Source: Atherix ibis
Taxonomy: Eukaryota; Arthropoda; Insecta; Diptera; Athericidae
Assembly: GCA_958298945.1 (NCBI GenBank)
Contig: OY282605.1
Location: 7,835,811 to 7,899,810, forward strand
Direction of reading: 5' to 3'
Length of the DNA stretch: 64,000 nucleotides
How positions within the stretch are numbered: position 1 is the stretch's first letter; each line of letters opens with the position of its first letter. The position numbers and the translations under genes are program-made. Positions 11,306-25,400 of the stretch are shown here, piece after piece. The notes beneath the pieces were generated by a model. The model ran no database searches, had not been told where the DNA came from, and worked only from the letters and a program-made list of their open reading frames with translations.

Positions 11306-13779
11306 TAAATCTTATTGGATTTTGAGGAAAAAAGAAACTGAATATTTTTTGAAAAGGTTCTTTTTTATTTTGAGAAAAGGAAAGGAAAACTTTTTCAGCC
11401 AAAATAAATTTATTATTTATTTTTTGGTAGTAACGATAAAATTATGGAAAATCTCCATTAATATCCATTTAAAAATTGCACAACAGCTAAAAAAAAAAAA
11501 CATTATTAAACAAGCGGTCATAATTCTTAAAAAATATCCTTTTGACAGCCATTAAAACAAGCCTTATATTACGTTTTTATAATATTTATTACCTTATAAA
11601 CATCACTTTTCAAATTACACTTGCGTGGGTGAGAATTTTGATCTAAAGAGAACGAAACTAGATAAACAGTTACCATACCTTTTAGGTAGCAACAAATTTA
11701 ATTATTAATTAATTTTCAACTAAAAATATTTTATAATATGGAAAAAAAAAATCAAAAATGAATGACTAAATATTGTTGTTGATAATAAAATCCGAACACG
11801 TTCTTTAATGGTTCCTTTTCCCATGCTCGAGAGAAACCATTAAAATTATCATATTTCAGTTTTTTTCTTTTATTATCAACGTCATCATCATCGTAATCAT
11901 TGTAATCATCAATTCAGGTTTCCTTTTATTATTACATTGAGCGGTGAAGAAGTTTCGAATAAAAACAATTCCAACTTGTTTAGAGAATATTAAGTTTAAA
12001 ATAGTTACTTTTATTAACCGTCTGATTACCGTTTAATAATATTGTATTATCAGCATTGGAAGTGAATGCCTCTTTCGAGTGATAAAACGAGATGCAAAAG
12101 GTTGAGGAAAATGCTGAAAAGAAACGAATTGCTCACATAACGATGTGCAAATTGGTGATGGTATGTGTTGTGGTGGGCGTTTGTCGAATTGACAGCAAGC
12201 ACAAGGTCACCATCATTGCGACTGTAATGAGTAACTGAGAGAGTGAATAGAACCGAATGAGATGGTGCGCAAATGGCTCTTCACTTGACTGTTTATGGCT
12301 CAGATGGCTAACTGGCTGTTGTTGCATGGTAACCAATAAACAAACAACAATAATTGCCTTCTGTCACATTAGAGAAGCTCTTAAATTGATATTGAAATTG
12401 ATCTTTCGCAGTGAATTGTGCAAAAACACAATAGAACAAAACGAAACAAAACTTTAAGAATTTATTGACGAAAAAAAGCGAAAGGGTGAAGAAAGAGAGT
12501 GACTGTCCGTTAAGACAAGAACAGATGATCTCAAGTTTGATAGGAGATAGAGAGAGAAATGAACATTGAAGCGAAAGAAGGAGGCAGAAAATGTGCTCTC
12601 GTGTCCAGCTGTTGCGGGCGGCCATTTTCAATTACGAAATTGACTCTGAAAACTGAACCGGATCGGATCAAAAGAAGAATGAACACCCGTGTTGGTGTCA
12701 TCCAATCCACCCGGAATAATGCATCACAAGCACTGGTGTACGTACGTACGCTTTTGACTGTGGAGATACCATATTATCAGCGCTTCAATTCAACTTCGTC
12801 TCTTCTGCCCATACTCTGTACGCTTTTGTTCCCCTATCCAAAATGGCACATTATCATATTTCACCCACTCTTCCTCTCATCCCATTCCGCACCCAAACCA
12901 TACGGTCTGCTTAGCATTTTATTCGCATATCAATCATTTTGGAATTTCTAACTGGCATAATTCTTAAGAGTTACGCCATCGTATCGTATCGCATCGCATC
13001 ACACAACCACCACCAACTCCACAAGCATCAACACCTTTTCTTCCATTTCAGTTACAATATTTTCGTTGATTGTTTTTTTGTTCATCAATTTTCAGCATGT
13101 TTTTTTTCCTTTTATTTATGCATTTTGAAAATGACTAAACAATTAAGGAGTGCCTGCATACTCGTATAAGTACGTAAATAAGTTACTGCATAACTAAACA
13201 AAATGGCAATAATTAAAAACGGGCGGATTACACAATCGCGGAGCTTTTTTGCAAAATTAACTGACAATCGCATAAGACTGGAAGTGACCTTCTTTTATCA
13301 ATTTCCATAAATTAAAATGAACTCGTTCGCAATTGTTTTATTTGCGATTAGATCGGTGAGGCCCAACTACCACCAGAAGTGCAGATTCTATTCTACCAGA
13401 ACAATGGGGTGTTGTAGTGGTTGTTGGTGGTCGCCATAATGACTGGATGTTATCCAATTAGAAGAAATGAGTTCATGAATACAAATCTAGGACTTTGCAG
13501 GTACTATTTTGTACATTTTATTAGAATTTTCATTATCTTCTGTGTTATTTTTAGTACAATTTTGGTTTTATGCAAAAAAAAAAGGAAATTTTACTCTTAA
13601 ATGAGAGGAATTTGTAAATAATTGTTTCGGGAAAGTTAATATGAGAAATGTGAAAGTAAATACACAAAAAATAAGGGGCTCTTTATCTATTAAGGGCATA
13701 GATCTAAGGCAAAGGTGTAAAATGGCGTTACGCCAAAAAATACTTTTGAAAATGAATGGTTCAAAATTCAATGAATGGT
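11306..13779. other. Non-coding DNA, one small inverted repeat
   Basis: No gene is supported. The arms TTTAATGGTT (11803-11812) and AACCATTAAA (11835-11844) form a 10-bp hairpin. The 12100-12950 stretch is less A/T-rich and has a frame at 12559-12951, but it shows no domain or convincing codon bias. Confidence 0.55.
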
Positions 13780-15800
13780 TTTTCAGAGAAAAATTACTGT
13801 TTTAGGAAAATGTTTGAATTTATTTTCGGAGCAAATTTGGGAAATGATTTTTTGAAGGAAATTGAGATTTTTTTTGGCAGAGCTCAGTATAATTTTATCT
13901 AAAATTATGAACGTATTTTTTAATACAACTTTGGCAAACAATTTTTATTTTTCGGACTAAATTTTTTAGAGAAAAAGTCTTTAAAGAAAATTTTAAGAAA
14001 TTTTTTTTGGAGAAAATTTGATTTTTTTCAGGGAAATTTTTTTTCGGAGAAATTTTAGGAAATGTTTTTCGGAGAAAATTAGGATAATTTTTTTGATAGA
14101 ATTCAGAATTTTAAATAAAAACAAATTTAGAACGAACAGAATAGAGTTTAGATAATAATTTTTTCTTTCAGACAACATTGTATCTTTAGGAGAAATTTTT
14201 AAGAAAATTTGTTTCGGAGAAAATATGATTTTTCGAAGAAAATTAGGATAATATTTTTGATAGAATTCAGAGTACTTTTGGACAATATTTAGAAAGTATT
14301 TTTAAAAGAAAATTGAGAAAAGTTTTTAAGTAAATGATTTTTTTTTTTAGGGAAAATTTAAAAGAATCAATTTTTGGAGAAAACTTTAAGGCATTTTTTG
14401 TGAGCAAAATTTACAGATTGACTTTTTTTCGGAGAAATTTATAAGAAATATTTTCTGACAAAATTTCGAGTGTTTTTAGATTAAATTTCAGTTTTGAGGA
14501 AAACATTTTTTAAGAAATTTTTTTTTTGGAAGAACTAGTTTTTTTTCGGAGATATTTTAGGAAATGTTTTTCGGAGAAAATTTCGATAGTTTATTTAATC
14601 CAATTCAGAGTATTTTTGTATGAAATTTAGAACGTAAACGAAAATTGAGAAAATTTTTTAGGAACTCTTTACGTTTTTTAAGGTAAATTTAAAAGAATCA
14701 ATTTTTGGAGAATACTTTAAGGCACTTTTTGGGGAAAAAATTTACAAATGATTTTTTTCGGAGAAATGTTTTCTGACAATATTTTGAATGATTTTAGAAT
14801 AAATTTCAGAAATCATACTTTCGGGAAAGAATTCGGAGAAAATTTTATTGAGTACTTTTTTTGTTTTGGATATTTGTGAAATTTTTTTAAGTAAGTTTGT
14901 AGGAGAAAATTTTAAAGAATGTTTTTTTTTCGGAGAGAATTTAACCATTTTTCGGAGATAATTCCTCTTATCTTTTTTGATAGAATTCAGAATATTTTTG
15001 ACAAAATGTTTTTTTTTGCTGATAAAATTTATGGAAAACTTTTCTGTTAGGTTTTTGGGGGAAATTTTAAAATGTTCTTTGGTAAAAATTTCAAAAAATG
15101 TTTTCCCCAATAAGATTAGAGAATAACTATTTTTTCGGAGAATTTTTTCGAGTGTTTTTAAATAAAAATTTAACAAAAAAAATCGGAAAAAAATTGATTG
15201 AATGAAATTTTTTGGAGTGCTTTTTTTTGAAAATTTTCAAGTTACTTATTTTCTTACAGTAAATTTTAAAAGATAATTTTTGAAGAAATTTCGGAAAACG
15301 TATGCTGGAGAATAATGAAAAAAACAATGTTTCTTTGGGGAAATTTAAGAAAATGCTTTGTTCGGACAAGTTTAAAAGAATGTATTTTTTTCGGGGAAAA
15401 TTTAATAAACCTTTTTTTTGACAGAATTAAGAATTTTAAAAATGTTTCTTCCGAGGAAATTACGAGAATCCTTTTCGGACAAGAACTTAACAATGATTTT
15501 TCGAGAAGAAAATTTGGCTAAATTTTTTTCGTGACAGAATTTAATAGTTTTCAGTTTAAAAAAAAGTTTAATTTGACAAAATTAAGTATTTTTAAACTAA
15601 ATTTCGAAAAAGAAAAAAATTTTTGTAAAGATCATTTTTTTCGGAAAAAAATTATAGAGATTAAAAGACTTTTTTAAAAAGCAAAATTAGAGAATTTGAA
15701 AAAAATTGATTCTTTTTTTGAGATAATTAAAAGAAGCTTTTTCTAAAATAATTAAGAATGAATCTGTTTTCTTCTAAAATTAAAATAAAATAAAAAAATT
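13780..15800. repeat. Degenerate tandem array, unit core TTCGGAGAAAATTT
   Basis: About 2 kb is built from diverged copies of a unit of roughly 30-50 bp whose core is TTTTTCGGAGAAAATTT, with variants TTGGAGAAA and TCGGACAA. Longer periods are visible. The block with AAAAGAATCAATTTTTGGAG recurs at 14360 and 14691 with its surroundings in the same order, a period near 331 bp. The block GATAGAATTCAGA recurs at 14094, 14255 and 14979. The Lys/Phe-rich frames here (for example 14742-15176 minus) are translations of the repeat. Confidence 0.85.
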
Positions 15801-18440
15801 TTAAATATTGTAGTATATTTTTTGAAATAAATGAAATAGTTTTTGCTGAAACAGAAAATATATTCAAAAACTTGATGGATTAGTAAAAAAAATAATTTAT
15901 TTTTAATGGATTAATATTTTATGCTTTTTATTATTAACCTTAAAAATTTCGTAATTATGTTAAAAAATAAACTTGTGCATAAAATTATCACCAAAATAAA
16001 ATAAAGCAAAAACGAAAAACGAAAGTAAAGAAATTTGTGTCAACTATAATAAAAGTGACTCTTAAAAAATGCATTCATTCAATTATGCAACAACCAGTTT
16101 TGTTTTAATAAGCATTTTATAATAAACAAAAATTCCCACAAATTAAATTTGAAAAAAAATTCCAAATAACAAGATTAAACTAGATCTTCTCATTGAAATT
16201 TATAAGATCTTACCTAAAATGATCCAAATATTATTGCAACGTAACAAAAAAAAATATTATTTGCAATGGCATTGTCTATTTTAGTTTAATTTCTATTGGT
16301 CTTGTTCTACATTGAATTACAATAGTAAAAAGTGATAAATTATAATATAATATTTACTAAAGTGGAAAAATATTAATAATATAAAATATTGTATCAGTTA
16401 ATATAATAATATGCAAATATATGGCAACCATTTAAGATAAAAGTTGCAGCAAACGATGACAGGAAAAATACAGACAATCAAAGATGACAGAAATATGATG
16501 GCTAACAGTCTCGGCACCTAGTTGGTGGTTAAACAGATAACTTTTTAGACAAATACTCGTAAATATAGTGCATTGTTGACTAATTAGAATGAATAAAATG
16601 TTGACTAGTTTATAAATAAATATTTGTTAACTAATATACTGTATATCTTCAATATTTTTCTTTCTAAACATTTGACTTTTAAAATGTACTCAAAAAGGTC
16701 ATCTCCAAAGAGAAAAACGAAAGAAAACTATTGAAATTCGTTTGGAAATTTTGAAATCTTTCAAAATTAATATTTTATTTGGAATAAAATATTATGAATT
16801 TTGAAAAAATTATATTTTCTACACAACACGAAACTCATATTCAACACGAATAATTGTCGCACTGCAATCGAGTTCCACATTCAAAAAACTTTTTAGTTCC
16901 ACACGCACATAACCTCAATTCAACGCGAATTGCACTACCATATCTCCCCCCCCCCCACCGTTACCACCCTGCCATTCCACTTATATCAGAAGAAATCCTT
17001 CCCACGATGTCAAATTTAAATAGAAACAGACAAAAAAAAATTGGGGGGAAAACCTTCAATTATAAACCAAAAAGAAAATTTAAAAATAAAAACCTTCAAT
17101 TTGACGGATGGTTGAGGACACATACTCTTTGTGGATTAGAATAATTTTTGTCAAAATACAATCGGTCCGTACACAGGCCAATGTAAATTCAAAATGGATT
17201 CGAGAGTAAATATTTAGTAAATTAGATTTTTTTTAAAATAATTATTTTTAAATGGATTTATTAAACAAAAAATTACTGCTGGAAATTATGCGGAAAAAAA
17301 GTCATTGTAAACAGCACGCCATCTACACAACAGGCAGCGGCGCTGATTTACTTAATTACACACAACATAACATGGCCGTTTGTTGTACGTACACGTAAAA
17401 ATATGAATTATTGCCACTGTTTGGTTGGAGATTGGTGATATTATTACAAAAACAAACAGAAATAAAAGTTAATAAATATTAATAAATTTAAAAGCAGGCA
17501 ACAAAATACAAACTGCAAGTTTACATTTCAAATGGAAAAAACATTGCATGCGATTCACTTGAGTGATTTTGCGAAACGTTAGCAGCTTTTTGAGAAAAAA
17601 AAAACTGTCTTTGCTATTTTTTAAAAAAATTTTCTTTTTCAAGTTGTAATGCGGTATAGAAAATCAAAGGAAAATATTGTAAAATCTGATATGTCACGTA
17701 ATAATGAGTGTTTCCTAATGAGACACATTCCATTGAAAACCAATGACAAAACAAATGCGAATTATTTTCCATCGTCACTTATAAATAAGTTAGTCAGTTA
17801 TTGACTGAATAAAAAATATAAAAACTTTAATAATAATAATAATAACGTGTTGAGTATTTTGCCATAAGAATAATTATTCTTTTCGATCTTCAGAGTAAAT
17901 TTTACATTCAAGATAAGATTTTCAGTTATTTAAGTTTATAGAAAAAATATTGGTTTTTAATAAAAAAGAAAATATTTTTTCTTTTATAAAATTTCTAATT
18001 TTTCTTCTGTTTTTTCTTATTGCTGGAAAAAAGTAAGATTTAAAAAGAAGAAAGTAAATCTTACTACATCCTCTCCCCCCACCCCCCTCCAAGAATCTAA
18101 ATAGATTTTCAATTTTAACAGCTAAAAATTTAGAAAAAATCCGATATGATAAAGGGCTTCGGAAAGTTAAGGTAGCAAAAATATACTTAAATTATTCAGA
18201 TATCAATGCAATTTTTATTTCTATTGTATTGAATAGACCTTGCCATTAAGCCTTGAACAACAAAATTGTTGACAGAATTTGCTTACATTTTCAATTGTAA
18301 TTTAGCCATCATGTTATGGTGTCTAATGGCATTATTTTGGCGGCGTATTGACAATTTTGTAGAAAGTTTAAAAAAATTTAACACATACTTTTTGGTGGTT
18401 AAAGGGTCCACCCATAATGTAAAACTACTCTGAATGACAA
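15801..18440. other. A/T-rich non-coding DNA
   Basis: No gene is supported. An 11-base C run lies at 16946-16956. The frame at 16854-17144 crosses it and has no domain. Confidence 0.65.
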
Positions 18441-18489
18441 CATAAGTGTTTGACAGCTGTCAAAAAAACAGGGCTGTAGTTTCCGAACC
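18441..18489 (+). repeat. Dispersed repeat with TTGACAGCTGTCAA palindrome, copy 1
   Basis: A perfect 14-bp palindrome TTGACAGCTGTCAA (18449-18462) is followed by CAGGGCTGTAGTTTCCGAAC. The inverse of the whole block is present at 35119-35160. A further TTTGACAGCTGTC half lies near 18619. It is probably part of an uncharacterised short interspersed element. Confidence 0.6.
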
Positions 18490-19090
18490 ACAAAATAACT
18501 CAGCAGAGAAGATTTAAACAAAAATACTGAGCTATGATTTCGAATCCAGCTAATGACATAAAATGGTTTTGAGTAGCAATCCAGTTAATGACAATGCCGA
18601 GATGCCTTTTATACATGTTTGACAGCTGTCTAATATAAAAAAATAACCTAAAAATAAATGTTTTGCTATAGAAAAAAAAGATTTTCTAGATTTAATGAAA
18701 TCTAGATTAAAATTTAAATATTTTTTAAAGGAATATTATTCACTGCTTGTAGGCATTAAAATATTAATTTCATTGGTAAAATATATTTTAAAATAAAAAA
18801 AAAAACAAAAACAAAAGAAGGAATAAGCATCTTTTTCCAGGAATTGTAAGAGAGAAAAACCTCACAAATGTTCCCTAAATACATTTTCGAACGTTAAATT
18901 GTTTTTAATTTTTTTTTTAAATCATTAAATATTTTTGGGATTAGTTTTTTGTTTAAAACTATTTACTTTTTTTTGATTTCTTTCTATTAAAAGTATTTTT
19001 TTTTTATAAATCAATAGAATTTTTAATTATTTTTCGAAATTTTTAAACGAAATTTACAACAACAATTTTATACTATTTCACAGTTGATAA
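18490..19090. other. A/T-rich non-coding DNA
   Basis: No gene is supported. It includes a 9-bp hairpin TCTAGATTT-AATG-AAATCTAGA near 18684. Confidence 0.6.
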
Positions 19091-20222
19091 TACGAGGATA
19101 ATTCCAGAACGTATAAATGGCGGTTGTTATTTGAAACCAATTACTATTGTCAAAAGTGTCAACGTTATAAAGCTTAAGTATGAAGTTTGATGGCACTGCG
19201 TTGCTTGGCAGCCATTAATAGTGAACGCTGTCAGTGAATTTGTAAACATGGAAAAAATTCATTTGAAAGGTCACAGTCCAAGCAATATAAAAGGAGTCTA
19301 GACTCTACTCTGCGAGAGTCTGCTTCTTGGTTTTACAACAATAAAATATTGTGTGACAGAGTTTAAATGAGGCCGTATGAGCTGCGACCACGTCAGAAAT
19401 GGTGAAGAAAATCGACAAAATGGTATTGGATGACTGTCGATTGAAAGCTAGCAGACATGGTAGGAATTTCAAAAAGTGCTGTACATCGTAAATTGACTAA
19501 AGATCTGGATATGAGAATGTTGTGCGCAAGATGGGTGCCGCGTTTGCTCACAATGGAACTTAAACAGTGTCGTGAGGATGTTTCAATCAAGTGTTTAGCA
19601 ACGTATATCGCAGCAATAATGCCGAGTTTTTTCGTCGATTAATAACCATTGATGAAACATGAGACCATTACTTCACATCTGAGATTAAGGACTAGTCAAA
19701 ACAATAGATCAAAAGGGCAAAATCGGCTCCAAAGAATGCGAAGACAGTTCCATTTGCTCATAAGATAATAGCGTTAGTTTTTTGGGATAAGCGTGAGATA
19801 ATTTTTATAATGCGAACTTATTGCAATGTTCGAATGATGAAATCCAGAAAAAAATGGCCGTATTTGGCTTCATCAAGACAATAGTACACCAGTTCACACA
19901 TCCGTTATTGTGATGGCTAAAATCAATGAGTTAAAGTTCGAATTGGCAGATTTCGCCCCTGCGAATTATTTTCTCTTTTCAAACTTGAAAAAATGGCTCG
20001 GTGGTAAAAGATTTGCCAACAATGAACACGTGGAGTCTACGGTTAATGGCTATTTTAAGGATTTCGACGGTTCTTACTATAAACAGAGTATCGAACTTAT
20101 TGAACTTCGCTGGGAAAAGTATATCGAGCTAAAAGGAGACTATCGTGACAAGTAAAGATATTTTTTTCCAAATTTTTTGTGTTTTCATTATTAGGTCGGG
20201 TACTTTTGGAACTACCCTCATA
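19091..20222 (+). mobile_element. Mariner-family transposon, degenerate transposase
   Basis: The left end TACGAGGATAATTCCAGAAC (19091) and the right end, inverse of TATGAGGGTAGTTCCAAAAG (ending 20222), are diverged inverted repeats that include the TA target. Between them the plus strand gives transposase pieces in shifting frames. An HTH region reads MVGISKSAVHRKLTKDL and LCARWVPRLLTMELKQCRED (19457-19590). A degraded DETW-like block with a stop lies near 19650. The end reads ADFAPANYFLFSNLKKWLGG and ELRWEKYIELKGDY (19910-20155). Compared with family members that read PSDFFLF, the third catalytic Asp is replaced (PANYFLF). At 1132 bp it is slightly short. The ends differ from the mauritiana-type element at 6109, so it belongs to a separate mariner lineage. 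Confidence 0.88.
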
Positions 20223-21946
20223 CACTTGAAGTGTTATAGTACACACTGTAGCCCAAAAAAACGGGATAAATATAATTAATGTGTTTTTAAATCAAGTTAA
20301 ATAAAATAAAATATCCATAATTATATTGCGGGCTTATTAATTCAAAATAAAACTAAATAAAATGACAGTGCGTTCGGTATAAATTCGATTTTAAAATAAT
20401 TTCATTTTTAAATTAATTTATCCTACCATTCGGATATTATATTAAAATTAATATAATTAATACGTTGCATTGAAATTGAGTTTGTAAATGTAAATGGTCG
20501 TTTGGAAATAGGAAGCCATAAATCGTTACAAGATATAAATTAATCCAGAAAAATTAAGTAACCAAGATGGTTATTAGGCTGACAGTTAAGCAACTTGATT
20601 AGCTGGTATATGACTTCTCTCATTTAAGAGATGAGAAATCGAGAAAAATCTCGAACTAAACAATCGCAGATGAGAAATCGAAAAAAATCTCGAACTGAAC
20701 AGAATCACAAAAAGAGACTCTCTCTCATTCCAATATGGTTGATAACATTCGATTCTCGCTTCTATAACACGTATGAGTGTGACTAGAACAGCATATACAA
20801 AAACGCTGTCATTACCATAGAAGAAGATAAGAGAAGGAAATTCTTGCATCGCTTTACTCAATTGATCAAAACTAAAGCATAAAAATCTCAACTCGCAAAA
20901 TAATTTTGCAACTGTCATTAGAAAAATTGAACGTTTGTACAAATTCAGAAAATATTGCATATTTTTTAAAAGATTATTGTCGCATTGAATAGAGTAACCG
21001 AACATCTTCTTTATAAAATATAATGTTTAATCGGAAAATAATAATAATCATAATAATAAGGTAAAATTATACCGCAATAAGAGTAAGTAAATTCAACAAA
21101 TTCTTTACGATTCGAATACGTGACAAAAATGATTGAATTGCGGTTTATATACAAAGATGAAGGAAAAAAAAATATTACTAAAACGGCTACATATGAGAAT
21201 AGATATTTGCTAACGGAAAAAGTGAATTAATATTAAAAAAAAAATTATAATAAATCCAATCGGTAAGTTTATTTGATTCTCTTTTTCTTCTGATTATTTT
21301 CAAATACGTGCTGGTTAATTTTTTTCTTCTCTTTCTCTAATTTATTTCTACCTACAAAGGTGCACTTTGTCCAGTTAAGCAAATAAATACAAAACTTAAA
21401 AAGTGTGAATAAGCCGGAAACGCATTTCGATATCCGTCAGATACAAAAATTCCCTCGTTAATATGCGCATAATGAGTAATAAAATAGATGAAAAAATATA
21501 TATAATTGGTAAGAGGCAAGACAAAGGATAGACTGAGATAGAGAATAAAATTTCAACGAAAATCCCGTTATAGTCCAATTCTAGTGTGTACTAATTAAAA
21601 TAACTGTATTAAAATGGGGTAATTAATTCGAAACTTGCCGCCATAATGGTAAGTTTCGATTGGGCACAGTAGTACAGGTTGGATATGCAATTTTTACTCA
21701 GTTCGTTGTTATATTTTCATCGCTGTGACTGTCAGTCAGGACAGTAGCGGTACTAAAAATTTGAATTTTGTTATTTTCTCTTTTTCTTAATTTTTTTTTT
21801 TTGGTATTTATGAAAATGTTTAAATATTTTTTTTGTATAATTTAAATAGTTAATTTTTATAAATCAAAATCAGCACGTTTTGTGGTATACACAGAAATGT
21901 TTTGGTAAAAAAACTTCTAAGTAAACTATGATTAAAAGTCTTTGTA
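20223..21946. other. Non-coding DNA with a 2-copy short repeat and a hairpin
   Basis: No gene is supported. GATGAGAAATCGA followed by AAATCTCGAACT is repeated twice at about 20630-20700, and each copy can fold on itself (TCGAGAAAAATCTCGA). An imperfect 11-bp hairpin CGAAACTTGCC / GGTAAGTTTCG lies at 21629-21658. The frame at 20586-21005 (minus) spans the repeat and has no domain. Confidence 0.6.
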
Positions 21947-22410
21947 CAGGGTGGGCCAACTTAAACTGACTGATTTAAAAAGCATATAACTTTTTTGTTT
22001 TTTAAATTTTTGTGTGTGCAGATTTTATAAGGAATTTTATAAAATTTTATTATGTCTTCATACTCAGTGCAAGAACGTGTCAAAATTGTTAAATTTTATT
22101 TTTGTTCCGGACGATCTATTTTTACAACACAATAAAAATATCATCAGCATTTTAATACTGTGGCAGCTCGCAAAGCAAACATGATAAGAAACTTAATAAA
22201 TAACTCGTTTTGAAGAGCTGTGGAGGCTGTCCGCGCTCGTGGAAGTGCTTATCACTCGGGCATCTCCAGAACATCGCTATGACGCATTTTGAAACTTGAT
22301 CTGAGGATGTTTCCACACAAAATTCAATTGGATCAAGAATTATTGCCGAGCAATAAAGCACAACGGCTACAATACCATATGTCAAATACATTTCAAGTTT
22401 GCCCACCCTG
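21947..22410 (+). mobile_element. Transposase-deletion derivative of a mariner-like family, copy 1
   Basis: The ends CAGGGTGGGCCAACTTAAAC and the inverse of CAGGGTGGGCAAACTTGAAA are flanked by TA on both sides (21945-21946 and 22411-22412). The interior on the plus strand reads SSYSVQERVKIVKFYF, then RNLINN, AVEAVRAR, GISRTSL and LRMFPHKIQL, broken by stops. This matches the N-terminal DNA-binding half of a mariner-like transposase. The catalytic half is absent: the coding match stops after KAQRLQ and the right terminal repeat follows within about 40 bases. At 464 bp it is a non-autonomous, MITE-like derivative. Confidence 0.85.
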
Positions 22411-22412
22411 TA

Positions 22413-25400
22413 TCAGCTGAAAGCTGAAAAATATCAGTTGTGTGCGATTCGCATTAGAGGGAGCTGTGTTACAGGCCCATACTAACTGGTGTGTGCAAAA
22501 TGTTGCAACAATGCCATTAAAATTTTGAAATTATTTTTGGTTCTCTTTTTGGGTCAAATTTTACATTTTTTTTTTAAATATTAAAAATATTTAGAGTAAA
22601 AAGAATTGAGAATTTTTACAATAAATTTTAAATGCATTTTTGAAAGTTTTTAAAAGTATCATTAAAAGATTTTACACTCAATTAATATATCTAAACTTGG
22701 AAAGCACTACGAAAAACTCAAAATTGCGTCTGGATTTCTTTGATTCAGTTTGTCTCTACCAAAAGTTGAGCTAATTTATACTAAAAATCATACTTAATAA
22801 AAAAAAACATAAAATAATTACCTAAAATGGACATAAAAAAAATATGGCAAGCAATTTTTTGCCATAATAAAATTTTTACTATTTTCCATTATCGGTTGTT
22901 TATGCGTTCTCATTTATTATTTTTATGGAAACATATAGATTTTCTCTTAAATCAATGTACAATTGCAAAATTCGCACTTATTACCCTTACCCACCCCCCT
23001 TCCCCCCTCCCTCTTTTATTTATCATTTCCATATTGTGCGTACATAAAAATACATCATTCGAGAGAACATAACAAAAAATTTCCATTATTTGAATCGGTT
23101 AGATTTTTTACAATTTTTTTTAGACTTTACCTAAACGCATTTTATGTGTCTAACAAAAAAAGCTGGGTACTATTAAAAATTCGAAAATATTTTTAATAAA
23201 ACTATTCGGATTTGAGGAAAAATCATTTCAATCAATCAGCAACACCAGTCAATAGACCGAAAAGCGTTTTGTTATTTATGAGTGACGCGGGGGAGAGGTT
23301 TAGGGTCCATAACAGCACTAAAATTTAATGTTTTTGCGCAAATACGAAAACTAACTACGCAACGTGAAAATTTTTAAATGCCATTACGTACATACAACAT
23401 GCGTCCAATCACACCCCGTCCCGTCAGGGTCAGTTTAGAGGCATTGTGCAAAACAACTTTTTTTTTGATCAACAACACATAAAAACACATTAAAACATAA
23501 AAGCAAGCTGCCAACAAACAAATAAAAAAAAAAAGTAAAAATTCCTAATTTAAGAGATTTTTCTTATTTTTTTTTCTTTCTTTTTTCTGTGTTACTTTTG
23601 GTCTGTGTTATCTGTTGTTGTTTAGTTTTCATGGTGATTTTACTTCCAATTTTTATTGCTTCACCGAAGCAAACGGTGCCCACCCAGCCCTACCTCCCTG
23701 GACAAATTTGCCCGAAAAATTTTTTTTATCACTTTCTCTGCGCCTCTCGAAAGTACTCGTATTCTTATCTGCTTTATTTAATCATTAAAAAGAGACTCTG
23801 AACTGTGTGGAGTTTTTTTTTTGTAGGACCGTCTGACTCACCATCATCATCAACGGCGCCCCCAATTCAGCTTCAAATGCTTTTTTCCAATCGATTCAGA
23901 AAAATTCCATACACTTTCTATTCTGACTGAAATCGAGGAGGTTTTTTTTTCTTCTTCTTTTCCATCGATTTTTATATTTATTTTGACAACACGTGGAGAT
24001 TCAAACAAAGAAGACGAAAAGAAAACAGTTTTCAACGATCGCTTTTTTTTAAATGATTTTGGAGGCTTCTATAAACAGAATAGGAAGAAAATCGGGGGTT
24101 TTTTTTATCGACAAAAGTAGAAGAAATTTCGTTGAAGAAAATATAAATTTTTTTTATTTTTTGAATAAATTCATACACAATAAAATATGCAAATTGAAAA
24201 TAAAAGGTTTTCGCAAGGTTCTGTTCGGTTCTCTTTCATGCAGAGAAATCTTCCGAATCTTCCTTTTGCAAACAACAATAAAACTCAAACGAGAATTTCC
24301 ATAAATTTTTTACATCGGATAAAATACTATAAAAAATAAAAATTGATTGTCAATCAAACGAAATTTAATAAGGGAAAATTTTCAGCTATTTCGGATTTTT
24401 CTTTATTGATAAAATATTTTCTTTTTTTTTTAAATAACAAAAACAGTTTAGACAACTGAAGGAAAAAAAACATCCACAATTACGTCATTAAAATTTCACA
24501 GTTTAAAATGAAAAAAAATAGATAAATATTGTTTTTTTAATTACAAAATTACTTCTAGAAAGAAAAAAAGAAAAGATAAATTTTCTCCCCACTTTCTATT
24601 ATGAAAGCGGTAATTTTAATTTCAACCAAAAAAAAATTTGAGGTGTTTTTCGCTCAAACTAACAATTTGAACAAAAAAAGAAACGTTGAAATTTTGAAAA
24701 TTTCAAAATTCTCTTCCAAACCAGTTCAGTCCAATTAAAACTAATAAAAATAAAATATAATAAAACCCAAAACAATACCAAACACCGATAATAAAGGTGG
24801 GGGAAAGAAGCATTTAAAAAATATTTAAAAAAAAAAAACCAAAAAATCGACGTTTTTCGATGACAACAAATTCAAAACGATTACGTTGGCTGCCTTGATT
24901 TTTGGCAATAAAACCAGTCTGACAGTCGACAATTTATTACCGCACCCCACCGGAAATCATCACAGACGCATACAGTTAGTAGACATTTGGCAGTCGAGTT
25001 TTAATTCAATTCAACCGGTTTTTTGGCGATAAGAAAAATTCAACAAAAAAAAACAATACAAAAGCAGACGGATTTGGTTTAAAAAAATTTTTGCTTTTGG
25101 GCGATCATGTTTTAGCGTTGGCAGGTTATGTGTAATCGTACAACAGTGCATATCGCAGCTTGAAATCAGGTAAAAAGTCGCTCGGGTCGCTGTATCCGCA
25201 GACACTTGTTGCTGTAAATAAAATTAATAAAAACGCTGTCTGTCGGTGCAGACCCTAGTGGGGCATACCACCGCATTTTGCATTCTTGCCAAAGTGATCT
25301 GCATTCTTTCAAAAATGATCAGCCCACTTCACGTCACGTATGTGTAACGTTCGAGCTACTCTCCACCACTAATCGACCATCTTCGCAAAACGAAAATTCC

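Noticed and set aside
10965..11402. 145-residue minus-strand frame as an intact gene
   Set aside because: The first ~90 codons are flank, terminal repeat and leader of the deleted mariner; only the last part is transposase.
12559..12951. 130-residue plus-strand frame as a gene
   Set aside because: No domain, mixed composition, and no start or splice support; left as non-coding.
14742..15176. 144-residue minus-strand frame rich in Lys, Phe and Ser
   Set aside because: It is a translation of the TTCGGAGAAA array; the repeated KFSPKK-type words follow the DNA period.
18480..18560. tRNA-like TTCGAATCC motif
   Set aside because: Only the T-loop-like words are present (also near 26465 and 40655); no cloverleaf arms could be built around them.
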